Origin: Streptomyces cyaneochromogenes
GTDB lineage: Bacteria; Actinomycetota; Actinomycetes; Streptomycetales; Streptomycetaceae
Direction of reading: 5' to 3'
DNA: 64,000 bases
NCBI RefSeq assembly: GCF_003963535.1
Contig: NZ_CP034539.1
Coordinates: 5,022,001-5,086,000 of the forward strand
The translations under genes were made by a program, and so were the position numbers. Below the pieces are notes generated by a model that ran no database searches, was not told the origin of the DNA, and saw only the letters and a program-made list of their open reading frames with translations. Positions 33,368 through 40,982 of this stretch are shown piece by piece. Numbering within the stretch: position 1 is the first letter of the stretch; each line of letters opens with the position of its first letter.

Positions 33368-34219
33368 ATGACTACGGCGGTGACAGGCGAACTCCGTGCG
33401 GAATCCGCGGAACTGCAGGGATTCAGACGGGTCCAGCGGCTGGCGTACGAGTGCGCGGAGGCCGTCGCGGCGCAGCTGGAGCCGGGCATCACCGAGCGCG
33501 AGGCGGCGCGTATGCAGCGCGAGTGGCTGCGTGAGCGCGGGGTGCGGGACTGGTTCCATCTGCCCTTCGCCTGGTTCGGGGACCGCACGGCGTTCGTGAA
33601 GTTCCGGATTCCGCTGCAGTTCTTCCCGACCAACCGCCGCCTGGAGCCCGGGATGCCGTTCATCCTGGACATGGCCCCGGTGTTCGACGGCTACACGGCC
33701 GACATCGGCTACTCGGGCTCACTCGGCATCAACCCGGTGCAGGACAAGCTGATGGCCGACCTGGAGGCGCACCGGGAGCTGATCCTGCGCGAGGTGCGCG
33801 AGCGGCGGCCGCTGCGGGAGATCTACGAGAACGTGGACCGCCTCATGGTCCGCCAGGGCTATGCCAACCGGCACCGCGCCTATCCCTTCGGCGTGATCGC
33901 GCACAAGGTCGACCGGGTCCGGCAGCGCCGCTGGTCGGCGCATGTCTTCGGGTTCGGCACGCAGTCCCTGAAGGGCCTGGCGAGCGACGCGCTGCACGGC
34001 CACCGCGAGGGCTGGTCCCCGTTGTGGTCGCCGTACCGCTTCTCCGACCATCCGCCGCAGCCGGGCCTGTGGGCGGTCGAACCGCACCTCGGATTCCGGG
34101 GTACGGGCGCGAAGTTCGAGGAGATCCTCGTCGTCACCGACTCCGCGGATCCCGAGGAGAGCGCCTTCTGGCTGGACGACGATCTGCCGCATGTGCGGCG
34201 CTGGGCGGAGGAGAAGTGA
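33368..34219 (+). CDS. M24-family (aminopeptidase P/creatinase-like) protein
   Basis: 283-residue pita-bread-fold protein. Candidate metal ligands are the Asp residues in ILDMAPVFDGYTADIGYSG, the His in SAHVFGFGTQ, and the Glu residues in WAVEPHL and AKFEEILVV, so the active site looks intact. It lacks the N-terminal domain of classical aminopeptidase P. The substrate is unknown. The ATG at 33368 (MTTAVTGELRAES) was chosen; an upstream ATG at 33314 would run through the DnaA box and add an unlikely N-terminus. It is translationally linked to the hydrolase-SDR gene that follows. Confidence 0.88.
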   Translation: MTTAVTGELRAESAELQGFRRVQRLAYECAEAVAAQLEPGITEREAARMQREWLRERGVRDWFHLPFAWFGDRTAFVKFRIPLQFFPTNRRLEPGMPFILDMAPVFDGYTADIGYSGSLGINPVQDKLMADLEAHRELILREVRERRPLREIYENVDRLMVRQGYANRHRAYPFGVIAHKVDRVRQRRWSAHVFGFGTQSLKGLASDALHGHREGWSPLWSPYRFSDHPPQPGLWAVEPHLGFRGTGAKFEEILVVTDSADPEESAFWLDDDLPHVRRWAEEK

Positions 34220-34221
34220 CA

Positions 34222-35985
34222 GTGCCGGTGACGCTTCAGGACGCGCGCGAGCGGCGGGTGCGGACCGGCGGGGTCGAGCTGTGCGTCGCCGAGCTGGGCG
34301 ATGCCGGACAGCCGACGGTGATCCTCGTGCACGGCTATCCGGACAGCAAGGAGGTGTGGTCCGAAATCGCGCCGCGGCTCGCCGACCGCTTCCACGTCGT
34401 GCTGTACGACGTCCGGGGCCACGGCCGGTCCACCGCGCCGCGGCCGCTGCGGGGCGGGTTCACGCTGGAGAAGCTGACGGACGACTTCCTGGCCGTCGCG
34501 GACGCGGTCAGCCCGGACCGGCCCGTGCATCTGGTGGGCCACGACTGGGGCTCCGTGCAGGCCTGGGAGTTCACCACGGTCGAGCGCACCGAGGGGAGGA
34601 TCGCCTCCTTCACCTCGATGTCCGGGCCGTCCCTCGACCACTTCGGTCACTGGATCAACACCCGCCTGAAGCGCCCCACCCCACGCCGGGTGGGTGAGCT
34701 GCTCGGACAGGGCGCCAAGTCCTGGTACGTCTACGCGCTGCACACGCCCGTCCTGCCCGAACTGGCCTGGCGCGGCCCCCTCGGCAAGCGCTGGCCGAGG
34801 CTGCTGGAGCGCTTCGAGAAGGTGCCCGGCGACGGCTATCCGACCTCGTCCCTGCCGACGGACGCGGCGCACGGGTCATGGCTGTACCGCGACAACGTAC
34901 GGTCCCGGCTGCGCCGGCCGCGCCCGGACGCGTACGCACACGCGCCCGTGCAGCTCATCACGCCCCTCCAGGACGCCTTCCTGTCGGAGAAGCTCTACGA
35001 CGAACTGGAGTTGTGGGTTCCGCAGTTGACCCGCCGCACGCTGGCCGCGAAGCACTGGATCCCGCGCAGCCGCCCCGACCAACTGGCGGCGTGGATCACG
35101 GAGTTCGTGACGTCCGTGGAGGGCGGGCGGCCGGACGGGGTGACGGCGACCGGGAAGTACGCCGATCGCTTCGGCGGGCAGCTCGTGCTGGTCACCGGCG
35201 CCGGCAGCGGCATCGGCCGGGCGACGGCGTACGCGTTCGCCGAGGCGGGCGCGCGCGTGGTGGCCGTCGACCGGGATGCCGAGGCCGCCGCCCGCACCGC
35301 CGAGATGTCCCGTCTGATCGGCGCGCCCGAGGCCTGGGCGGAGACCGTCGACGTCTCCGACGAGCAGGCCATGGAGAAGCTCGCCGAGAAGGTCGCCAGG
35401 GACTACGGCGTGGTGGACGTCCTGGTGAACAACGCCGGGATCGGCCTGTCGGGCTCCTTCTTCGACACCACGCCGGAGGACTGGAAGAAGGTCCTCGACG
35501 TCAACCTCTGGGGCGTCATCCACGGCTGCCGGCTCTTCGGCAGGCAGATGGCCGAGCGCGGACAGGGCGGCCACATCGTCAACACCGCGTCGGCGGCGGC
35601 GTACCAGCCCTCGAAGGCGCTGCCCGCCTACAGCACCTCCAAGGCGGCCGTTCTGATGCTGAGCGAGTGCCTGCGCGCGGAACTGGCCGGTCAGGGCATC
35701 GGCGTGACCGCGATATGCCCCGGCTTCGTCAACACCAACATCACCTCGACCGCGCACTTCGCCGGAGTCGACGCCGAGGAGGAGAAACGGCGCCAGAAGA
35801 AGTCCGCGCGGCTGTACGGGTTGCGGAACTACCCGCCGGAGAAGGTCGCCGACGCCATCCTGCGGGCGGTGGTGCGCGGGGAGGCCGTCGTTCCGGTGAC
35901 GCCTGAGGCACGCGGGGCATATCTCATGTCGCGGTTCACGCCGAAGGCGCTGCGCAGGATCGCGCGGTTGGAGCCGCCGCTGTGA
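34222..35985 (+). CDS. Alpha/beta-hydrolase - short-chain dehydrogenase fusion
   Basis: 587-residue two-domain enzyme. Residues 1-295 form an alpha/beta hydrolase with LVHGYPDSKEVW (oxyanion loop) and the nucleophile elbow GHDWGS, where Asp is the nucleophile as in epoxide hydrolases and haloalkane dehalogenases. Residues about 315-587 form a short-chain dehydrogenase with cofactor motif TGAGSGIG, NNAG, a serine region NTASAAAY and the catalytic YSTSK. The GTG at 34222 is spaced 8 bases from GGAGGAG (34207-34213); the alternative GTG at 34216 overlaps the previous stop. A product of the first site could be oxidised at the second; the substrate is unknown. Confidence 0.93.
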   Translation: MPVTLQDARERRVRTGGVELCVAELGDAGQPTVILVHGYPDSKEVWSEIAPRLADRFHVVLYDVRGHGRSTAPRPLRGGFTLEKLTDDFLAVADAVSPDRPVHLVGHDWGSVQAWEFTTVERTEGRIASFTSMSGPSLDHFGHWINTRLKRPTPRRVGELLGQGAKSWYVYALHTPVLPELAWRGPLGKRWPRLLERFEKVPGDGYPTSSLPTDAAHGSWLYRDNVRSRLRRPRPDAYAHAPVQLITPLQDAFLSEKLYDELELWVPQLTRRTLAAKHWIPRSRPDQLAAWITEFVTSVEGGRPDGVTATGKYADRFGGQLVLVTGAGSGIGRATAYAFAEAGARVVAVDRDAEAAARTAEMSRLIGAPEAWAETVDVSDEQAMEKLAEKVARDYGVVDVLVNNAGIGLSGSFFDTTPEDWKKVLDVNLWGVIHGCRLFGRQMAERGQGGHIVNTASAAAYQPSKALPAYSTSKAAVLMLSECLRAELAGQGIGVTAICPGFVNTNITSTAHFAGVDAEEEKRRQKKSARLYGLRNYPPEKVADAILRAVVRGEAVVPVTPEARGAYLMSRFTPKALRRIARLEPPL

Positions 35986-36086
35986 TCGGGGGCGGCGACG
36001 GTCAGGAGGGGTACGCGGCGCTCACGCAGCCACCACCGTGGGCAAGTTGGAACTGACGGTACGACAGCGGGCGGAGGCGGCCGAGG

Positions 36087-37019
36087 ATGGAGCAGGCGTA
36101 CCGGATCGAGGATCTCGCGCATCTCAGCGGGGCGACCGTCCGCACCATCCGCGCCTACCAGGACCGCGGACTGCTCCCCCGTCCCGTGCGCCGTGGCCGC
36201 GCCAACGTCTACTCGGACGCCCACCTCGTCCGCCTGCGCCAGATCGCCGGCCTCCTCGACCGCGGCTACACCCTGGCCTCCATCAAGGAGCTCCTGGAGG
36301 CCTGGGACGCCGGTCGCGGCCTCGGTGGTGTGCTCGGGCTGGTCGCCGAGGTGGACGGGCCGTGGACCGACGAGGAAGCGGTACGGATCTCGCGCGCCGA
36401 GCTGGACGAGCGCTTCGGCGGCACCCCGGACGACGCCGCGGTGGCCGATGCCGTGGAGCTCGGCGTGCTGGAGCCGGTCCCCGGGGATCCGGACTCCTTC
36501 CTCGTGCCGAGCCCTCAAGAGCTCGCCGTGGCCGTTGAGTTGCATGCGGCCGGGGTCCCCCTTTCCGCGATCTCCGACCACCTAAGGGAGTTGAGAGGCC
36601 AGGTCGAGCACATCGCCGCCCGTTTCCTGGAGTTCACCACCGAGCACGTCTTCGCCCGCTACCTCGACGGTCCGCACCGCCCGACGGACGCCGAAGCGGC
36701 CGAGGCGGCCTCACTCGTACGCCGGTTGCGCCCGCTCGCCCAGCAGACGGTGGACGCGGAACTGGCGCGCGCGATGCGACTGTTGGCGGTCCGGCACCTG
36801 CGTCAGCGACTAGGAGCGGACGAGGAGCCGGATCCTCGTAAAAACACTCAAACCGTGCCGATATCCGTCGAGACAATGCAGGCCGTGGAGAAACTGGTTG
36901 GCCCGAAGCAGGCGGCGGAGTTCGTCACATTGGCCGTCGAACGGGAAGTGCGGGCCCGGTCCTTGGACCGGCTCGCGGCAAATCACAGTTCATCAGCTGA
37001 TCTTGACGAAACCCCTTGA
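36087..37019 (+). CDS. MerR-family transcription regulator
   Basis: 310-residue regulator. The N-terminal MerR helix-turn-helix and wing are clear (YRIEDLAHLSGATVRTIRAYQDRGLLPRPVRRGR, residues 5-39, then YSDAHLVRLRQIAGLLDRGYTL). A long C-terminal effector region of over 200 residues shows no metal-binding cysteines, so it is not a metal sensor; it ends in a helix-rich segment. It lies 101 bases after the hydrolase-SDR gene in the same direction and may control that gene or itself. The ATG follows a GGAGGCGGCCGAGG ribosome-binding region. Effector unknown. Confidence 0.92.
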   Translation: MEQAYRIEDLAHLSGATVRTIRAYQDRGLLPRPVRRGRANVYSDAHLVRLRQIAGLLDRGYTLASIKELLEAWDAGRGLGGVLGLVAEVDGPWTDEEAVRISRAELDERFGGTPDDAAVADAVELGVLEPVPGDPDSFLVPSPQELAVAVELHAAGVPLSAISDHLRELRGQVEHIAARFLEFTTEHVFARYLDGPHRPTDAEAAEAASLVRRLRPLAQQTVDAELARAMRLLAVRHLRQRLGADEEPDPRKNTQTVPISVETMQAVEKLVGPKQAAEFVTLAVEREVRARSLDRLAANHSSSADLDETP

Positions 37020-37031
37020 AACGACGGCTCG

Positions 37032-37085
37032 TTGTCCACAGAATCGCCAATTCCCCTGTGGATAACACTACTTGGTTGTGGATCA
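37032..37085. promoter_or_regulatory. Three DnaA boxes upstream of kptA
   Basis: TTGTCCACA at 37032-37040 (+), TTATCCACA at 37057-37065 (-) and an 8/9 match, TGATCCACA, at 37077-37085 (-) lie within 54 bases between the MerR and kptA genes. Confidence 0.65.
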
Positions 37086-37141
37086 AACATCCGCAGCGAA
37101 ATCATTCGCGTGATTCGTGTCGCTCCCGGCAGGCTGGTGGC

Positions 37142-37690
37142 ATGGACGAAAGACGCACCGTGAAGGTGTCGAAGTACCTATCGAAGCACCTGCGCCACCA
37201 GCCCGAGCGCATCGGGCTGGTCCTCGACGAGGGCGGCTGGGTCGAGATCGACACGCTGATCGCCGCCGCGGCCGCGCACGGATTCCGCTTCACCCGGGAA
37301 GAGCTGGACCACGTGGTCGCCGCCAACGACAAGAAGCGCTTCGCGATCGAGGGCACCCGCATCCGCGCCAGCCAGGGCCACAGCATCGAGGTCGACCTCG
37401 GACTGCCCCCGGCGACACCGCCGCCGTACCTGTACCACGGCACCGTGGCGCGCAACCTGGACGCGATCCGCAGCGCGGGCCTCAGGCCCATGAACAGGCA
37501 CGATGTACACCTCTCGGCCGATCGCGAGACCGCGACCCGAGTCGGCGCCCGGCGCGGACGTCCCGTGGTGCTCTCCGTGGACGCCGACGCCATGCACCGC
37601 GACGGCCATGTCTTCCACGTCAGCGCGAACGGGGTGTGGCTGACGAAGGCCGTGCCGCCGGAGTACCTGCGCTTTCCCGAGTCGCGCTGA
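37142..37690 (+). CDS. kptA: RNA 2'-phosphotransferase (Tpt1/KptA)
   Basis: 182-residue KptA protein. The family transfers an internal RNA 2'-phosphate to NAD+, giving ADP-ribose 1''-2'' cyclic phosphate. Conserved parts are KYLSKHLRHQPERIGL at the N-terminus, ASQGHSIEVD, YLYHGT and the HLS segment after MNRHDV, so the RNA- and NAD-binding residues look intact. Eukaryotes use it in tRNA splicing, but its bacterial role is unclear. The ATG at 37142 begins MDERRTVKVSKYLS. No RNA ligase or tRNA gene adjoins it. Three DnaA boxes lie in its upstream region. Confidence 0.95.
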   Translation: MDERRTVKVSKYLSKHLRHQPERIGLVLDEGGWVEIDTLIAAAAAHGFRFTREELDHVVAANDKKRFAIEGTRIRASQGHSIEVDLGLPPATPPPYLYHGTVARNLDAIRSAGLRPMNRHDVHLSADRETATRVGARRGRPVVLSVDADAMHRDGHVFHVSANGVWLTKAVPPEYLRFPESR

Positions 37691-37779
37691 TCACTGTCGT
37701 GGGCGTGGAGCGCCCCGGTGATCGGCTTTACTCCGCTGATCAGCCTCACTGCGTGGCTGAGCAGCCGCGTGCGGTGACC

Positions 37780-37793
37780 GTTTCACGTGAAAC
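37780..37793. promoter_or_regulatory. parS site (perfect)
   Basis: GTTTCACGTGAAAC is an exact match to the 14-base Streptomyces ParB-binding palindrome. It lies in the 128-base gap before the luciferase-like gene and covers the position where that promoter's -35 would be. Confidence 0.9.
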
Positions 37794-37806
37794 CCGTTCG
37801 GCCGCT

Positions 37807-37812
37807 TAGGCT
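37807..37812 (+). promoter_or_regulatory. -10 element of a leaderless gene (TAGGCT), beside parS
   Basis: TAGGCT fits TANNNT and ends 6 bases before the ATG at 37819. With a normal 17-base spacer the -35 would fall at about 37784-37789, inside the parS palindrome. Confidence 0.6.
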
Positions 37813-37818
37813 CGAAAC

Positions 37819-38721
37819 ATGAGTCTGCGCCTGAGCACCGTGATCCTCCCGTACCGCCGCTGGTCCGAGGGGGGCCGCGAGGCATGGCAGCGCGCGGAGC
37901 AGCTCGGCTTCCACGGTGCGTACACCTACGACCACCTCTCCTGGCGCAGCTTCCGGGACGGCCCGTGGTTCGGTGCCGTGCCGACGCTGACCGCCGCCGC
38001 GGCCGTCACCGACCGGCTGCGGCTGGGCACCCTGGTGACCTCGCCGAACTTCCGGCATCCGGTGCCCTACGCCAAGGAGCTCATCTCTCTCGACGACGTC
38101 TCCGACGGCCGCTTCACGCTCGGTATCGGTGCGGGCGGCGCCGGGTTCGACGCGACCGTGCTCGGCCAGGAGCCGTGGACCCCACGTGAGCGCGCCGACC
38201 GGTTCGCCGAGTTCGTCGCACTGCTTGACCGGCTGCTGAGCGAGGACTCGGTGTCGTACGAGGGTGACTTCTACGCGGCGCACGAGGCACGCAACATCCC
38301 GGGCTGTGTGCAGCGCCCCCGGCTGCCCTTCGCGGTCGCGGCGACCGGCCCGCGCGGGCTACGGCTCGCGGCGCGGTACGGACAGGCTTGGGTGACCACC
38401 GGCGACCCCAAGCTGTACGAGAACGGCACTCCTGAACAGTCGGTTCAAGCCATTCGTGGACAGGCCGAGAAGCTGGCGGACGCCTGCGCGGAGATCGGCC
38501 GGGAGGTGACCGGGCTCGACAAGATCCTGCTCACCGGTTTCACGCCGGACCGCACCCGCCCCCTGGAGTCCCTCGACGCGTTCGTGGACTTCGCGGGGCG
38601 CCACCAGGAGCTGGGATTCACCGAGATCGTGATCCACTGGCCGATCCCCGACTCGGACTTCGCGGCCGACGAGAAGGTCTTCGAGCAGATCGCCATGGAG
38701 GCGGCCGCACAGCTGCGGTGA
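37819..38721 (+). CDS. LLM-class (luciferase-like) flavin/F420-dependent oxidoreductase
   Basis: 300-residue TIM-barrel oxidoreductase of the bacterial luciferase superfamily. Family landmarks are [52 protein letters not shown], then [24 protein letters not shown]. Streptomyces members mostly use F420 or FMN; cofactor and substrate are not readable here. There is no ribosome binding site, and the -10 element lies 6 bases before the ATG, so the mRNA is probably leaderless. It stands between kptA and a HAD phosphatase. Confidence 0.93.
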   Translation: MSLRLSTVILPYRRWSEGGREAWQRAEQLGFHGAYTYDHLSWRSFRDGPWFGAVPTLTAAAAVTDRLRLGTLVTSPNFRHPVPYAKELISLDDVSDGRFTLGIGAGGAGFDATVLGQEPWTPRERADRFAEFVALLDRLLSEDSVSYEGDFYAAHEARNIPGCVQRPRLPFAVAATGPRGLRLAARYGQAWVTTGDPKLYENGTPEQSVQAIRGQAEKLADACAEIGREVTGLDKILLTGFTPDRTRPLESLDAFVDFAGRHQELGFTEIVIHWPIPDSDFAADEKVFEQIAMEAAAQLR

Positions 38722-38851
38722 GGCGGGCAGGCGCAACGGTGCTGGTGAAGGGGCTGTCGGCGGTGTTCTCAAGGGCGTTTTCTGCTCAGGCGCGGCCTCA
38801 GATGTGCGGACTGCCGCACGGCCGTGCAGGCATATGCGGGAGAATGACCCG

Positions 38852-39760
38852 GTGACCTCAGCGACTCGACAGCCCCAGACCCCGGCTTCCCCCCAGCTCT
38901 CGACTTCGCCCGAGCAGGGCGGCACGCCCGTGGTCCGCCCGCGGCTCATCGCCACCGACCTGGACGGCACCCTGCTGCGGGACGACAAGTCGGTCTCCCC
39001 GCGCACGGTCGCCGCGCTGGCCGCGGCCGAGGAGGCGGGCATCGAGGTCTTCTTCGTCACCGGCCGCCCGGCCCGCTGGATGGATGTCGTCAGCGACCAC
39101 GTCCACGGTCACGGTCTGGCGATCTGCGGCAACGGCGCCGCGGTGGTCGACCTGCACGGCGGCCCCGGCACCCACAAGTTCGTGAAGGTGCGGGAGCTGG
39201 CGCGGGAGAACGCGCTGGATGCCGTACGGCTGCTGCGTGAGGCGGCGCCGGGCACCGTGTACGCGGTGGAGCAGACGTACGGCTTCTACCAGGAGCCGGA
39301 CTACCCCAAGCTGCACATGGAGATACCGGACGAGCTCGCGCCGGCCGAGGACCTCCTGGCGCCGGACGCCCCCGGGGCCGGCGAGCCGGTGCTGAAGATC
39401 CTCGCCTACCACCCCACCCTCGACCCCGACGGCTTCCTCACCCTCGCCCGCCTCGCCATCGGCGACCGCGCCAATGTCACCCGCTCCAGCCCCAGCGCCC
39501 TGCTGGAGATCAGCGGGCCCGGCGTCTCCAAGGCCAGCACGCTGGCGCTGTGCTGCGCCGAGCGCGGCATCTCGCACGAGGAGGTCGTCGCCTTCGGCGA
39601 CATGCCGAACGACGTGGAAATGCTGACCTGGGCGGGCCAGTCGTACGCGATGGGCAACGCCCACCCGGATGTCATCGCTGCCGCGTCGGGGCGGACGGTC
39701 GCCAACAACGAGGACGGTGTGGCGGTCGTGATCGAGCAGCTGCTGGCGGAACGGCGCTAG
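38852..39760 (+). CDS. HAD-superfamily (Cof-type) phosphatase
   Basis: 302-residue haloacid dehalogenase-like hydrolase of the Cof/IIB class. Motif [17 protein letters not shown], motif [12 protein letters not shown], motif III lysine in [10 protein letters not shown] and motif [13 protein letters not shown] are intact. A 30-residue Gln/Ser/Pro-rich N-terminus precedes the fold. The GTG at 38852 is preferred because GGGAGA lies 8 bases upstream; the ATG at 38834 has no such site. It resembles the protein at 27916-28776 and could be an ancient duplicate. It converges on the M23 gene with 25 bases between them. Confidence 0.92.
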   Translation: MTSATRQPQTPASPQLSTSPEQGGTPVVRPRLIATDLDGTLLRDDKSVSPRTVAALAAAEEAGIEVFFVTGRPARWMDVVSDHVHGHGLAICGNGAAVVDLHGGPGTHKFVKVRELARENALDAVRLLREAAPGTVYAVEQTYGFYQEPDYPKLHMEIPDELAPAEDLLAPDAPGAGEPVLKILAYHPTLDPDGFLTLARLAIGDRANVTRSSPSALLEISGPGVSKASTLALCCAERGISHEEVVAFGDMPNDVEMLTWAGQSYAMGNAHPDVIAAASGRTVANNEDGVAVVIEQLLAERR

Positions 39761-39785
39761 CGGCCGCGGCGGATCAGCCCCGGGC

Positions 39786-40868
39786 CTACCCGAGCCGCAC
39801 TCCCCGCTTGGTCAGCCACGGCACCGGATCCACGGCCGAGCCCAGCTCCGCGGTGACCCGCACCTCGAAGTGCAGGTGCGGGCCGGTCGAGTTGCCGGAC
39901 GTGCCCGACTGGCCGATCCACTGACCGGTGTCGATCCGCTCGCCCTGGTCGACGGCGACGGCGGCGAGGTGGGCGTACTGCGTGTAGTAGCCGTCGGCAT
40001 GCAAAAGCACGACCTCCATGCCGAAGGCGCCTCCGCACGAGACCCTGACCACGCGCCCGTCCCCGACCGCCCGCACCGGCGCGCCGATCGGCACCGCGAA
40101 GTCCTGTCCGGTGTGCAGGTTCGCCCACCGCAGCCCGCCGCTTCCGAACACCGCGGACAGCTCGTACGACTCCAGCGGAGCGACCCACTCGCTCGTGAGG
40201 TCCGTCTTCGGCTGGTCGAGCCGGACGGCACCACTGCAGGCCCCGGCGGCCACGGAGGCGTCGGCCTGCCCCTGCAACTGCCAGCGCGCCTGTTCGAGTT
40301 TCTGCTCGATGCCCTCCTTCAGCTCGGCGAGTTCGGCGTTGCGCTTTTCCAGGTTCTGCCAGGCCGCCGCGGCCCTGGCCTCGACCTTGGCAAGCCGGGC
40401 CTCGGCACGCCGGCTCTTCTCGATGGCGTTGCCGACGGCCATGTTCGTCTGGGAGAAGGCGTGCTGACCGCGCATCAGCTCGTCAGGGTCCTTCGCGAGG
40501 ATGATCTGCGCGGTGAGCGGCATCCCACCGCCGCTGCGGTACTGGGCGCGTGCGATCCGGCCCAGGTCCTCGTGCAGCACGCCGATCTCCCGCCGCTCCC
40601 GTTCGAGCAGCGCCTCGGCCCGCTGTGCCTTGGCCCGCTGCGACTCGGCCTCCCGCCGGCCCTTCTCGTACCGCTGAGTCGCCCTGGCCGCGTCCGCGTA
40701 CAGCTTCACCACCCGGGCGCTGAGAACGGAGTCACCACCGGTCCCGGTGCCATTGCGGCCCCGAGCGCCCTTCCCGTCGCCGACGGCACCGGCGGGCAGG
40801 GCCGCGAGGAGGGCGAGCGCGCACAGCAGCGCCGGAACGAGGAGGAGACGTCGGCGATATGAACGCAT
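39786..40868 (-). CDS. Secreted M23 (LytM-type) peptidoglycan endopeptidase with coiled coil
   Basis: 360-residue exported protein. A Sec signal (basic MRSYRRRLLL, then a hydrophobic run to about residue 28) is followed by a long Arg/Glu/Ala-rich coiled coil (about 65-205) and a C-terminal LytM domain. That domain has metal ligands HTGQDF (His and Asp) and HLHFEVR (HxH). This EnvC/RipA-like architecture suggests wall cleavage or activation of other hydrolases during growth or division. One cysteine pair (GACSG and VSCGG) may form a disulfide. It lies downstream of, and in the same direction as, the cydDC gene, 114 bases away, but probably has its own promoter. Confidence 0.92.
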   Translation of the reverse strand: MRSYRRRLLLVPALLCALALLAALPAGAVGDGKGARGRNGTGTGGDSVLSARVVKLYADAARATQRYEKGRREAESQRAKAQRAEALLERERREIGVLHEDLGRIARAQYRSGGGMPLTAQIILAKDPDELMRGQHAFSQTNMAVGNAIEKSRRAEARLAKVEARAAAAWQNLEKRNAELAELKEGIEQKLEQARWQLQGQADASVAAGACSGAVRLDQPKTDLTSEWVAPLESYELSAVFGSGGLRWANLHTGQDFAVPIGAPVRAVGDGRVVRVSCGGAFGMEVVLLHADGYYTQYAHLAAVAVDQGERIDTGQWIGQSGTSGNSTGPHLHFEVRVTAELGSAVDPVPWLTKRGVRLG

Positions 40869-40982
40869 GTCAGCGATCCTGGCCCGCGGGCCGGGTCACG
40901 GTCCTGTTCAGGTCGTACGCCTGGGGGACGGGTTGCTGCGGACGGGTCAGTACTGGTGTTGACGCGGGCGCCGACAGGGGCG

